From Cycas panzhihuaensis (lineage: Eukaryota > Cycadophyta), in assembly GCA_023213395.1 (NCBI GenBank), contig CM041465.1, positions 42,849,741-42,913,740 of the forward strand: a stretch of 64,000 nucleotides of DNA. Reading direction: 5' to 3'. The notes under the pieces were generated by a model that worked only from the letters and a program-made list of their open reading frames with translations, searched no databases and had not been told where the DNA came from. The translations under genes and the position numbers were made by a program. This document shows positions 1-11,034 of the stretch, piece by piece (positions within the stretch are counted from its first letter, which is position 1; each line of letters starts with the position of its first letter).

Positions 1-329
1 AGCACATTTCCAATTTTCTTTACATTGCCCTGAACATTAATCGAAATAGTGCCTATTCCTTTGATTTCTAAAGGATATTTGTCACCTAATTCGACTGACT
101 TATGGACATCATAAGGTTTCAGATTTTCAAACCAGTCATGACGACTTGTCATGTGTTGGGATGCTCCTGAATCAATAAACCAAGTGTCAGTTTCTTTTAG
201 ACCTGTTGATAGGGCAACTATGAAGGCAGTTTCTTCTTCATCTTCTTCCACCGTTTCTTTGTCAGAAGTTGCCCACAGGTCTTTTCCCTCTCTGAATGTC
301 CAATCTCCTCTGAGAACATTGATATGGGT
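1..329 (-). pseudogene. C1 protease region, partial
   Basis: Around 150-195 the minus strand encodes TWFIDSGASQHMT, the copia aspartic protease active site (DSGA) in its usual setting. It is followed toward position 1 by the expected LGDKYPLEIKGIG-like stretch leading to GAG-pre-integrase. The plus-strand open frame over this area is a shadow. The gene is cut by the window edge, so integrity downstream is unknown. Confidence 0.75.
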
Positions 330-1154
330 AATGACCACCCTATCCACAATGATAACATATTTCAAACATTCTGCAGGTACTAGCAAGGTGTTCAGGTCTG
401 CCACAATTGAAGCATATCCTGGAATCACGACTTCTACCGCGTCCTCTGTTATCCAGACATCGTCCACGACCAGGAGTTCTGGAATTTGGAGTTCGACCTC
501 TTCCTCGTGATTGGTTTCGTCCTCGCAGTCCCATATTTAATCTGGAAGCGAATGCATCTTCCAGTTCTGATGAATCTTCATAATGCCTATTTCTTTGTTC
601 CTGTCTAAGTAATATTCCTGTTAGTTCATCAAGAGTCATTGTATTAATTTGATTATTGTTCGTAATTGTGTTGATGGTTATGTCAAAGGTCTTGGGCAGT
701 TTGCTGGCAACCATATGAACGAGTTCTGAATCGCACGAAATTTCTCCGGACTCATTAGATCATTTCTAAGAGAAGTTACCTTATGTATAAATTTTGTCAC
801 TGTGTCATGATCTCTCATGTACAATTTATATAATTCTTCTTTCAAGACAAATATTCAGGCCTTATTCTTTTGACGAAATAAAATTTCAAAGCATTTCCAA
901 ATGCTTGAAGTAGAAGTTGATTTATCAATATATACCAACAAGGAATCGGCTACAGAGAGTTTGAGAATAATAACACCCACATTATCCCTTTCTAACCAGC
1001 TAGATAAAGTAGCACTAGCATCATCTCGTGCGGCCCAAGAGCAATATTCCAAACGTTTACGTACGAGAAGGGTTTCAATTTTAATTTTCCATATGTGATA
1101 GTTTCCTTCTGTGAGTTTGTCTTGTTCTGACAGACCAACCAGAGGTGAGGCCAT
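330..1154 (-). pseudogene. C1 gag, broken
   Basis: This is the capsid/nucleocapsid gene of copia element C1. The ATG at 1154 begins a typical copia gag start (MASPLVGLSEQ) with the N-terminal motif in which the protein names its target and is 'W'-rich (YHIWKIKIETLL). The first open piece runs to 855. A second open piece, 714-340, is rich in Arg and Gly (repeated SRGRGR-type stretches) and ends in a CCHC zinc knuckle, CFNCGRPEHLASTC. The frame is interrupted between 855 and 714. An open extension upstream of the ATG reaches 1316 but lies in the leader. Its role was RNA packaging in cytoplasmic virus-like particles. The copy is not functional. Confidence 0.75.
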
Positions 1155-1799
1155 GATTGACAGTGTAAAATAGTTTTGGATAGTACTTGACCGTACAACT
1201 ATACGGATTTCTGTACAAACCCTAAGTGTACGGACTAGCGCAAAAAATACCTCAAAAGGAGCATCTTTCAAACGCTTACCAAGATCTGAAGGTATTTTTC
1301 CGAAATCTGTTCTCAAATGAGAGAAATCTGGCTTCGAGTGAAAACGGGGGCAGCTAGGGTTTTTAATATTTTCTTAAAAATCTTCAAGAAAAAGTCATGA
1401 AATCCGTTTGAACTTGAAAGCAATCTGTTTGAAATGAAGATACAAAGATATTAAGTCCAGAAATACCCGGATTTATGCCTAGATTTAAGAGAAATTCGAG
1501 TTTCCCTTTCAAACCCGGCGCAGACTGGTAATCGCCTAATTTGGCCCCCGAAACGGCACCTGATTGCTTCGATGCAGAAGAGAAAATTGCTAAGCTCCTC
1601 GAGATCTACTTGCACGTCAATTTTCGTCTCAATCCGACCACTTCGAAATTTTCTCGTCCGTACGGTTCCGTACAAGTCTGTACACGGTCATTAAATGCCT
1701 TGATCAGTGCATGGAGAGCCTCCGTAACTTGTCTCCTGAAGACCTTTGACCTTTTCACAGAACAACATTCTTTTCGTTCAAGCAGTTAGGCCTAAACCT

Positions 1800-1811
1800 G
1801 CTCTGATACCA
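1800..1811 (-). other. C1 primer binding site (tRNA-Met type)
   Basis: The minus strand reads TGGTATCAGAGC immediately next to the LTR end. This is the usual primer site of plant copia elements, complementary to the 3' end of initiator tRNA-Met. Confidence 0.85.
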
Positions 1812-1999
1812 TGTTGAGATTAGGTTTAGGAGACAGAAGACTGATGAGATAACGTGATAGTCTTTATTGAGAGAATGATGTTCTTAAATACAAAGGAAAA
1901 TGGTAAATCATATAACTTGACGGTTAACCAACCTATTAACTAAGTAACTAACTACTTATATTAAATACATAATTAGAGGTAAAACATTACCTCTCAACA
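1812..1999 (-). repeat. C1 5' LTR (188 bp)
   Basis: A short LTR with perfect inverted ends: TGTTGAG at 1812 and CTCAACA ending at 1999. Read on the minus strand it holds a TATTTAAG TATA-like site and an AATAAAG poly(A)-type signal. It lies directly next to the primer site. Only one LTR is in the window, so its age cannot be estimated here. Confidence 0.85.
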
Positions 2000-2618
2000 C
2001 TAATAAAATCAGAGTTACATTGAAACACTCAGCCATATGTGTCAATTTGTTGCTTTGATGTGATGTTGTGATGTTATGTTGACGTTTGATATCTTGATGA
2101 GTCGTATTGGATGAATATATATGGATAATAATATGAGTATGCAGTCGATATGTTCAGAAGATCCTTGAGAAAACTACACAGAAGTGGGCTTTTGACATAA
2201 GTGCTTAGTGGGAATGAGAAGTAGTCAACATTGCTTCCATTCCCTACATCCATTTGTAGAGGGAGTGAGTCAGATTTTCACCTTATAGAACTTGTGCCCA
2301 AAGACCAAGGAACTTTGGCTATTATCATGATGGTAGGATATAACAAAGCCTCCGATAGGTAGGTGACACTTTGATGCCATCGAAATGACCCTCAAAAGTG
2401 GGTGAGCCACCTAATCAACCTTTGCCTAAGGGAATTCGAGAGTCAAGTTTATAAAGAGTAATAATATAGGCAAATGAGCGAAAAATATGACAGACAAAAT
2501 GAGTGAATTCAATAAGAAATGACAAGACCAAGGGTTGGTATGTTGAAGAGTTTGAAGCAAATGGAGCACAGACACCCTTTGAGCAAGGAAATAAAGGATG
2601 TAGGGGATTGATGGTAGT
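2000..2618 (+). mobile_element. G0 fragment 1: LTR end, decayed primer site and gag start of an ancient G-family gypsy
   Basis: Positions 2005-2230 resemble the last part of the G-family LTR (the ATATATATGGA... block) and end in GTCAACA. A decayed tRNA-Glu primer site follows at 2232-2244 (TGCTTCCATTCCC, against TGGTTCCGTTGCC in younger copies). The leader keeps recognisable words shared with G1 and G2, such as ATCATGATGG. The gag start corresponds to the ATG at 2374. The gag remnant continues after G1 at 13011. The reading frame is destroyed. This is the oldest recognisable layer here, because C1, G1, C2 and probably R all interrupt it. Confidence 0.65.
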
Positions 2619-3462
2619 TGTTGGCATTAAAATTGACTCAATGGCTGTGTGAGGACCAGAGGTAGGTCAGAGAACCCGAGTTGTGCAGGTACGGACCGTA
2701 CGGAGAATGCACGAGGCAAAAGCAGCGGAAAAACGCGTGCAGGTGCATTACGTATGGCGGTGCGTGCACAGGCAGATGCGCATGATGAGGACGCATCGGC
2801 GGCAAAAGCGGAATCAAGCGGCGTACGCATGACTCGAGGACCGGTGAAGACACAGGAGGTGCAGGGCGTGCGTCAGACGTCTGAACCCAAAGGAAAGAAT
2901 TAATTAAGGTTAAACAAAGAATTAAGTAAGGCGGTACGCATAGAGTGAAGTGGTACGCATGACTGAGAGGGTACGGTTATGACAGACAGTCATAACCCTT
3001 GACCAAAAGGTACCAACAGAGTACTTAAGGAGAATGCATGGTTCACTGGTGAGGGTGAGAGCCGAGATATCACAGACGCAAAGGTGCAGGAGGCAGTCGC
3101 ATGACGATGACAGCCGATTGGAGCACGGATATGTGATAAGTAGCATCAGGGTACGCATATGTACAAAGGGACTCTATGCTGCTGGAATGCTCAGGAATGC
3201 ATTCCAGCCCTTGTGTAATTGAACTGTTGAATTAATACAAGAAAGAGTTACGTGGAAATTGGTGTATTCTTGGTGTGTGATGATGATTTCTTTCAAGTAT
3301 GTATTGATTTACGTACTCACATGTACCATTACGTGGATTTTATATGGAATGTATATGAATAACCATGTTGTGATGTCCTAAAACTAGACTATAGCGCTGT
3401 GTAACCTTGACAAGTGAGCAAGGGGTGTCTTGTAAGTGTAATAAGACCCCCAGCAGTCAACA
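2619..3462 (+). repeat. G1 5' LTR
   Basis: It starts TGTTGG and ends GTCAACA. It is rich in GTAC words and carries the GGGTGAGAGCCGAG block at 3053-3066, complementary to a tRNA-Glu anticodon arm. It also carries the inverted GGAATGC...GCATTCC hairpin near 3185-3208, and near the 3' end a stem-loop (3422-3451) with loop GTAAGTGTAAT. Confidence 0.93.
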
Positions 3463-3463
3463 T

Positions 3464-3476
3464 TGGTTCCGTTGCC
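3464..3476 (+). other. G1 primer binding site (tRNA-Glu type)
   Basis: TGGTTCCGTTGCC lies one base after the LTR. From memory, it is complementary to the 3' end of plant cytosolic tRNA-Glu (…GGCAACGGAACCA). The same site is seen in G2 and G4. Confidence 0.75.
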
Positions 3477-3600
3477 TACGTCCAGTGAGGAGGGACAGGG
3501 CCTAGGGGTCTCAAAAGAAAAAGAATGTGTAAAGGGTAGAGGACCACAGGCCGGTGTGATGGCGGGTCAGAACTAAGCCACCGGCAGCCTGGACCTTCCA

Positions 3601-5308
3601 ATGCCACCTAAAAGGCCTTCAAGGTCGGAAGAGCCCCAGAAGGATACTTCACCCAAGGAAAAGGAAACCAGCAGACAAAGGGCACTGAGATGGTCAAAAG
3701 AAGCAAAACTCAGAAGGGCGAGGAGGTTAAGTTCGCAAAACAACGAGACTAAGGGCGGTCCGTTGAAGGATCTGAGGCAAGTGGAGCCCAAACACCTCAG
3801 GAAGAGGAAATCAATGGCGAACGCATGGTATTGACACCAGCCCCAATCAGAGATGATTTGTTTAGCCCGAGATTGAAGGGAAGCCATCAGTGGATGAAAA
3901 ACATAAAGGGATCCTAACAGAGGGAAGTATACGATGGAGGACAGCCCGAAGGACCTAGGGGACAGCGATAAGAAGGCGGAGGAAGGTCCCTCGGCATATT
4001 GGGAAAACAAGCTAACGAGACAGCTTTTTGAAGATTCGACGGAAAGGGGATCGGATCAATCTTACATTACGGTAACACCATTGACGATACAAGTTCCAGG
4101 TGTAGTGGAACCAATACACATAAAAACTCCATTCAAAAATCCGTTGTTTAGAAAAGATAGTGCAGCGGTAGTTACTCCCAGTGCATCCCCAAAGGACGAA
4201 GAAGGGGAAAGATCACCATCAGGTGGGGGAAAGTTGCAATCTCCCAAAATGGACGATTACAGAGACTTTGGGAAACTAACCTTCAATGATACTTGACGCA
4301 GAGCATGTGTATTTGTTTCAGAACCTCATTGATGTTAAAAAGATTACGGATGAAGATGAAATCAAAGCACGCTTCGGTTGTACATTGAGAGGAGTACCCT
4401 TGGCTTGGTACAAGGAAATAAACAAAAATGAGCCATGGGGGAAGATTAAGAAAGCATTTGAGGAGAGATTTCAAAAGTTTCGGAGTAATGAAGTGGTGGA
4501 AATCGCATTGCGAGAAATCAGGCAGACACCGGGGGAATCCGTCCTAACTTACATTAGCCGAATGAAGATTATTGCGACAAGTATGATCAGCAGACGATCA
4601 CGGATCATAACATGAAGAATTACTTCGTGCGAGGGTTGAATGAGAAGTTGCGAGCTATGATGCATGCTCATCCGCTAAAGTCATTCAAGAATGCCGAGGA
4701 TCCGCATTAGATTTCGAGATGGAAATGGATGCCCAAGCGGGGACAAGATTCCTTCTTTGTTAAGATTGCAAGATGAGATCGAGAGCTGAAAGTAATCAAG
4801 ATAATCGACCCATACGCCGGTAGGGGTAGCGGAAGAGGAGTCGAGACGCTAAGGAAAGTAGCCCGATTGAAAATCGAAATAATCGGGAAGAAGAAGAGAC
4901 AGAAGAAAAAAAAAGCACCTTTGGAAGGGTGACTAAGTGGTGCCATATTTGTGAAGAAAACTCATATACCACTACGTAATATGAGTTGAATCTAAAAAAC
5001 AGTGTGACGCACCAACAAGAGAAGTGGTGCCACATATGTGAGGTTGATACCCACACAACTAGGGATTGTTTCTACAATTCCGGGGAAAACATTCGGAGGT
5101 CGAGGTGGGAAGAGGCAACCCACCTCGGGCGTGTATACAACGAGGCGCACGAGGCCCTCGAGAAAGAAAGCGACCAATGGGGAGGTGCCTCATCATCTCT
5201 GATTCGGGCATCGAAGTCCGAATGTCCGATGAAGTTAGAATACGAACAAAAGCCATTCAGATGTGGTAGCGTGGCCCAGCGACCACAAAGCGGAATTTTG
5301 CAAGGGTA
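3601..5308 (+). pseudogene. G1 gag, broken
   Basis: The ATG at 3601 starts MPPKRPSRSEEP, identical to the gag starts of G2 and G4. A charged N-terminal part is followed by the Retrotrans_gag-type core (LRGVPLAWYKE … WGKIKKAFEERF) around 4380-4580. A run of CCHC knuckles follows. The first is lost (H and last C both read Tyr, near 4945-4990). The second, CHICEVDTHTTRDC, is intact at 5028-5069. The third and fourth are scrambled near 5200-5290. Frames change at least at about 3834, 3934, 4290 and 4615. The product would package the RNA. The gene is dead. Confidence 0.8.
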
Positions 5309-5399
5309 AAGCAAAGGCAACTAATCTAATGACGATTGTGCGAAGCGAAGAATGTGAAATTACAAAATAAGCGAGAAGAGAAAGTGGATGAAGGATATC

Positions 5400-6161
5400 C
5401 AAACCCCCAAGCGAAATGGATCGGTATAAACAAGCGAAACAAGTGTTGGATGGGTTAGTTCGGGATGAAAATATACTACCAATGGGTAAACCGAAACAAA
5501 AATGTTTATGTTCGGAAAAACAAACCAAAAGAGCCGGAAAAACTACGGAGGAATCGACGACAAAACCCCAAATGGTGCAAATGGAAGAGTTATTTAAAGG
5601 ATTACCGGTAGAAGATATTCCAGAATGTTGTTATTGATGGAGAATCTAGTGAAGCAGTTGCAGTTGACTATTCCTCTGTCTCAGGTTATTGATTGGATTA
5701 AAGGAGGTGTGTTGCAAAGAGGAATTACCAAAAGTTTGAAACAAGTTATACCATCGTTTGACATGGATCCAATGGTAACCATGTCCGTATTGGGAGAAAC
5801 ATTTCCTCAAGTCATTGTGGATGGAGGTGCAGCGGTAAATGTGTTACCGGTGCAACATGGCGTAAATTGGGAAGCCCGGTCGGAGGCGGCAACCTACTCG
5901 CTGAAGTTGGCCAATGAGTTGCTGGTAAGACCCATGGGTAGATTGGCCAATATAAAAGTAGACGTGGCAGGGATAGTGGTAAGAGTTGACTTCACGATAG
6001 TGGAAACGGAAAAAGGAACCACCCCCTACCCAGTGTTATTAGGAAGGCCATGGTTATACAAAACACAATGCCTTGATTGGGAAAAGGTAACCTTCACTTT
6101 ATCGGACAAAGAACAACAAAGTAGTGCTACCAATCTTTGGGAAGAAGTTCGATTGAAGTAA
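5400..6161 (+). pseudogene. G1 protease region
   Basis: This is homologous to the protease parts of G2 and G4. An upstream stretch (MDRYKQAKQVLDGL, EELFKGLPVEDIP) leads into the aspartic protease core VIVDGGAAVNVLP near 5814-5850, then KTQCLDWEKVTFTL. The active-site triplet is DGG rather than D(S/T)G, a form also known from Tat/Ogre-type gypsy elements. A stop near 5636 and frame changes on both sides break the gene. Confidence 0.75.
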
Positions 6162-7530
6162 TCCTGCAGACGAAGGATCGATTACAAATAACTAGAACAA
6201 CATTTTCTTCCAATGAGGAAGAACACATCTTTCACATGGCAGAAGAACCCACCACGTCAAAGCAGCATCAGCATGAAGAACCAACGGATCTCGAAGAAAT
6301 ATACAACTCTTCGGATGACGAACACGGTATGAGGTTCGTGGATTATTGGCTTCAGGATGCATATGAAGTAAACTCTTCTTCTTTCAGATGTAATTTGTTA
6401 TCTAAATCTGTATTTGTAAACATTGATGATAATTTAAATTCTTTTGAATATATGCTGACCAATGATCATTTGGAAATGGATAATAACCTAAACCAACCAA
6501 CCCTTAGTTTATCTAGTAATTTTCGTAGTTTTTTTCTAGTTAGTAGTAACCCTGACATCTCATCTACTTCAGGTGTGGGTCCTGAGGTAGATTCCCTACC
6601 CCCCCCTTTTTTACAACCCGAGGAAGGAAGTAATATTCCCTCCTCTTCTTACTTAGAGGTACACCCACCCAGCCATAAATCTCTTCCAACCATTGGCACC
6701 AAAACTGGGGAAATGGAAGGAGGATTGCTGGTAGGTACTTCTAGCGAATCTGGTCTAGGAAATAAAATCACTATTCCGGGAAAAATTAGCTGTCAAACCT
6801 ATATTGGGGATTACGTTAAACCATTCTATGGGAAGCTGTTATATGGGACTACCCATTTAACACCTTTGCATTGATTATTGGATAGGCGGAAATTGGGATA
6901 AAACCAATTGGCGTGAGATTTAATCCAAACCTTACGGGGGAAAGCTTGGTATTGGTACTTAGCTCACCAACAAACCCTTAGCAATTGGCAAGAATTGCAA
7001 ACGATGTTTCGAATACGATTCGATCATCCAGATCAACTAGCTATCCCAATATTCTATGTAGGACATGACCCTAGAAAACACGTACAGGTGTGTAAACAAA
7101 ATTGGAAATCCAGGAGTATACCTAAGCGGAATTGGTCTAACTACTTTTACCATACCTTGGGAAGAGTAGCAAAAGACTGGTTCCTGGGAAGGGAGAAAAA
7201 CTTAGATACAACCTGGGAAAATCTAAGGGGATCTTTTATAAAAACCTTTGGGCATACTTCGGAAAACCAAGAAGTGGACACAATCCTGAAACATATTAGA
7301 ATGATGAGCATAAAATTAGAACAGCATTTAACAGATCAGGAAACAGTAGAATCCATACAGAGTGAAGAAGAGGAAATTGTGAATTATCCTGCAGAATTCA
7401 CCGTGGGAGAAAGAAAGATAGAAGATGCTCCAGGGCACAAAACTGAAAATGTAGAAGATGTGGGTAAGACAAAGTTGAAAACAACAGAAATTAATGTCGG
7501 CAACTCAGAAAATCCTAAGCTTATTCGAAT
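6162..7530 (+). pseudogene. G1 post-protease linker and two gag-like modules
   Basis: An acidic and Ser-rich linker (about 6230-6700; SSDDEHGMRFVDYWLQDAY) is followed by module 1 (YVKPFYGKLLYGTTHL … LTGKAWYWYL-like … LQTMFRIRFDHP) at about 6800-7030. Module 2 (YFYHTLGRVAKDWFLG … TWENLRGSFIKTFGH) lies at about 7030-7270. Both have the Leu/Gly/Ala-Trp, then Trp-x-x-Leu-x-x-x-Phe pattern of Retrotrans_gag cores. They lie between protease and RT, where plant gypsy elements normally have no gag domain. An acidic tail (SEEEEIVNYPAEF) leads to RT. Module 1 is broken by a stop after 6874. The open frame 6995-7807 runs from module 2 into RT. Confidence 0.65.
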
Positions 7531-8950
7531 TGGAGATTATTGGGATTCCCAAACGGTAGCCGAAGCTCAACAATTGTTCGAAGAATTCCGTGATGTGTTT
7601 GCGTGGTCGTATAAAGATTTGAAAGGTATTCCTCCAGAGATAGGAATGCATCATATTGATCTAGTGGAGGACGCTAAACCAGTGAAACAACGACCATATC
7701 GAATGAATCCGAAATATAAGGAAAAGGTAAAAGCGGAACTGGATAAAATGTTAGAAGCCGGTTATATATATGAAATTGACTACAGTGATTGGGTGAGCCA
7801 CATGTAGTAGTAGTTCAAAGAAAATGGGAAAATTCGATTACGTGTGGATTACAGACGGCAATTTGAATAAAGTGACGAAAAAGATCCATTTCTGTTACCT
7901 TTCACGGAAGATATTCTAGAAGCGATTGGAGGAATGAAATCTATTCATTCACAGACGGATTTAGTGGGTAAAATCAAGTGCAAATTGCCCCAGAAGATCA
8001 GGCAAAGACAACATTAAATAATGAGAATGGGTACGTCGCCTATAACGTAATGCCATTCGCTCTTACGAATGCCCAATGAGATTTGAAGGGATTGTGATTA
8101 ATATTTTTGGTAAATTTATTGGAGAAAAAGTTGGTGTATTGTTAGAGGATTGGAGATTGTAGGGGTTAATGAACAACGATATGGAAAAGTTGAGAGAAAT
8201 GTTGCAAACTTGTCGAGAAAATAAAACATCTCAATCGAGAAAAATGTACATTTACGGTACCATTTGGAAACCTCTTGGGGCACATAGTCGAAAGAAGGAT
8301 TCTTGTGAGATCCAAAGAAAAGTGTACGCCATTTTACACTTTCCAACACCGAATCTGAGGCGGTGAAAGGTTTTTGGGTTTAACCGGATATTATAGAAAA
8401 TTTATCAGAGGATATGCGTATATATCTGGACCTCTGGAAGAATTCTTTGAAATAGAATATTGAATGGATATGGACCAAGGATCAGCAACGAGCATTCGAA
8501 ACACTAAAGCAGGCCATAGTAGCAGCGCCTATATTACGATTCCCAGATTGGAAGAAAACCTTCCACGTGCATGTGGGCCAGCGTCTGTCGCCATTGGATG
8601 TGTATTGGCCCAGCCCAGTGATGATAAAATGGATCATCCAATCTATTTTGCCAATCGGAAACTTACGAGCGGAAGCGTAATTATCTGACGACGGAGAGAG
8701 GCACTTGGCATGGTTTATGCACTACAAAAGTTTCGACATTATTTGCTATCTAATCCATTCCTGTTTTTGTCGACCACCAAGCCTTGATGTATCGGTGAAT
8801 AAACCTATTATGCGAGGAAGGATCGTGAGATGGTTAATCTTGTTCCAAGAATTTTCATTTAGAATCATTGTGAAACACAGTAGGCGCACATCATTCGGAT
8901 CAACTATCGAGAATCAAAATGGAGAAAAAGCTACGGGGATACGGATGATT
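7531..8950 (+). pseudogene. G1 reverse transcriptase and RNase H, broken
   Basis: The RT N-terminus is clear (RDVFAWSYKDLKGIPPEIG, KPVKQRPYRMNPKYKEKVK) up to a stop at 7807. Beyond it the sequence still aligns with G2: the fingers (DYRR..FE.SDEKDPF), the thumb, then RNase H (PILRFPDWKKTFHVH near 8520-8580, IGCVLAQPSDDK near 8595-8625). It does so only by moving between frames every 30-100 bases. The catalytic FLDD block is ruined near 8130-8160. The enzyme would copy the RNA into cDNA in particles. This copy cannot. Confidence 0.8.
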
Positions 8951-10206
8951 TTCAGACGCAACTCTTTTCGGCATAGATGCGATTCGATTGGGTGGTATGA
9001 GGGCATACCCGAATACCTAGCGGCCGATGAAGTGCCAGTGAGAACTAGATCGTCTGGGAAAAGGAATTTCATTAGAAAAGCGGGCCGTATCGACCATCGG
9101 CGGCGAGTTGTACAAATTGGGGCGGATGACATATTGCGGCGTTGTGTTCGGCGGCATGAGACAAACGGATCATGTCGCGAGCACACGAGGGAGTAGCGGT
9201 GGCCACATGGCGAAAAATCTTGACATCGGGATTACGGTGGCCATCGATGTTCGGCGATGTTAAAAATGGGTTCAAGCATGTGACTACATAGCGAGTGGGA
9301 AACCTAATCGACAGATTTCCACCGTTGCATCCCATACTACCCTTGGCACCGTTCGAAAAGTGGGGACTCGACTTTGTGGGACCGATCAAACCAAAGAAGA
9401 CCGATCAAAAGCTCGATACATTACGGTGGCAACTGACTACGCGACAAAGTGGGTGGAAGCACGCGCATTGAGGAAAGCCGATGCAGAAAGTACAGCAAGA
9501 TTTCTGTATGAGATGGTAATCACGCGATTTGGATGTCCCTTGGAGATTGTCAGTGACCAAGGTGCTCACTTCCTCAACCAAACAATTGAAGCGTTGATAA
9601 CTGCCTTCATGATTAGCCATCGGAAATGAACCCCCTATTATCCCAGAGCCAATGGTCAAGCAGAAAGCTCCAATAAGATAATCGAGAACTGTTTGCGGAA
9701 GATATGCGACATCGGCCGGATCAGTTGGTAGAAGTTACCTTAGTACTATGGGCCTTTAAATGCGACATACAAAAGACCAGTTGGGCAGACCCAATTCCAG
9801 CTTGTGTGTGGCACAGAAGCCATCATTCCGACTGAGTTCGAGATACCCGACTTACAGTGGCGATACAATGCCGATTAGGCGACCTCCAGTCCTTGGAACG
9901 ACGGTGGAAGACCTCATACGGTTGGAAGAGGCCGCGACATCTAGCGAACTGGGTGCAACATATAGAAAAAGCGACGACAAAAAGCATGGCATGACCGCCA
10001 TTTGAGGAAACCACAATTCAATGAGGGTGATCACGTATTGCTTTATGATGACAAATTCAAAACACACCCTGGGAAACTCAAGATGCGGTGGTTGGGACCA
10101 TACATCGCAGAAAGAATTTTCGAGAATGGTTCGGTGTAGCTTGGAGAAATCGACGGACCCCTGCTACCAACAAGGGTAAATGGTAGCAGACTCAAGTCCT
10201 ATATCA
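8951..10206 (+). pseudogene. G1 integrase, broken
   Basis: The zinc-binding N-terminal part is recognisable near 9110-9300. The core follows from WGLDFVGPIK near 9360. The open piece 9360-9629 keeps DYATKWVEARALRKADAEST and the second catalytic Asp in SDQGAHFLNQ. The catalytic Glu region (NGQAESSNKIIEN) is near 9650-9690 in another frame. The GPY-type tail (LGPYIAERIFENGS) is near 10100-10135, ending at SRLKSYI. At least five frame changes break it. Confidence 0.8.
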
Positions 10207-10479
10207 GTAGCAGGTCACCGGTAGGATCATTTGGTTGTACCATAGCGTATTGCATGATATTGAGGCAATCGACTGCCTTGATACCGAGCCATGATCGATT
10301 CGGTATGGATATAAAAATTGAAAAAATTGGAAAAATAAAAATAAGTAACTCAATTACGATATAAGCAACGACAACATAATCAAGAAAAACCGGAGGAAAC
10401 TCGGTGACATACAAGTGAATTTGATTATGCGTGCAGAAGCAGTGCGTTACCGGTCTGTCTGATTGGACAATGGTAAAAG

Positions 10480-10860
10480 TGGAAATACACTATACGTACC
10501 AAAGAAATTCATAAAAATACGCATAGTGGAAAAAGTGACCCGAATTATACTATACGTGCAGAGAAAGTGCAGGCGGTGCACGCATAGTAAAAATAATTTT
10601 AAGTGGCTCAATTACATTATACGTGCACGGAAAGTACGTGAACAAATGCATACGATTGCGGGAGGCGTAAACTCGAATTGCACATTATCGCACCAACGGC
10701 GTGCGTGTCAGATGCCTTGTATAAAAGGCACTAAAGTGACTAATTGCGTTATACGTACCAAAGAAATGCGTGTCGAGCGCATAATAGTAATTCTTAACAC
10801 TATACGTACCAAGGGCACGTATAAGACAAAAATCGCAAAAGCGACAAATCATTACGTACT
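10480..10860 (+). repeat. G1 GTAC-palindrome array (decayed)
   Basis: This lies between integrase and ORF-X. Repeats of TATACGT(A/G)C(C/A) start at about 10491, 10551, 10618, 10750 and 10802, mixed with GTACG/GTGCG words. It corresponds to the cleaner arrays in G2 and G4. Many GTAC words here have become GTGC or lost a base. Confidence 0.75.
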
Positions 10861-11034
10861 GCGAACATTCCGTGCGATGCAGAGCGGAAACGGACCACAC
10901 GACGCAAGGGTTTGCTCGGTGCACGCATTACGATGACCAAAAGCGGTGAAGCGACAAGCGTTCCTCGGAGAATGCGTGCGTGCGGTTCTCACCGTGCGCT
11001 TCGGTTTTCTGTCTTACGGAAATCCACGACCAAA

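Larger units (their letters stand above)
1..1999 (-). mobile_element. C1: partial Ty1/copia retrotransposon, 5' part
   Basis: The minus strand reads 5' LTR, Met-type primer site, gag and start of protease, in copia order. The rest of pol and the 3' LTR lie beyond the left edge. The LTR is followed by CTAAT at 2000-2004, the presumed right copy of the target duplication. The element landed in the LTR of the older gypsy copy G0. The coding part is broken by stops and frameshifts, so this copy is dead. Confidence 0.85.

Noticed and set aside
3573-4010. 145-codon minus-strand open frame
   Set aside because: It is the shadow of the G1 gag on the other strand; the same shadow appears over the gags of G2 and G4.
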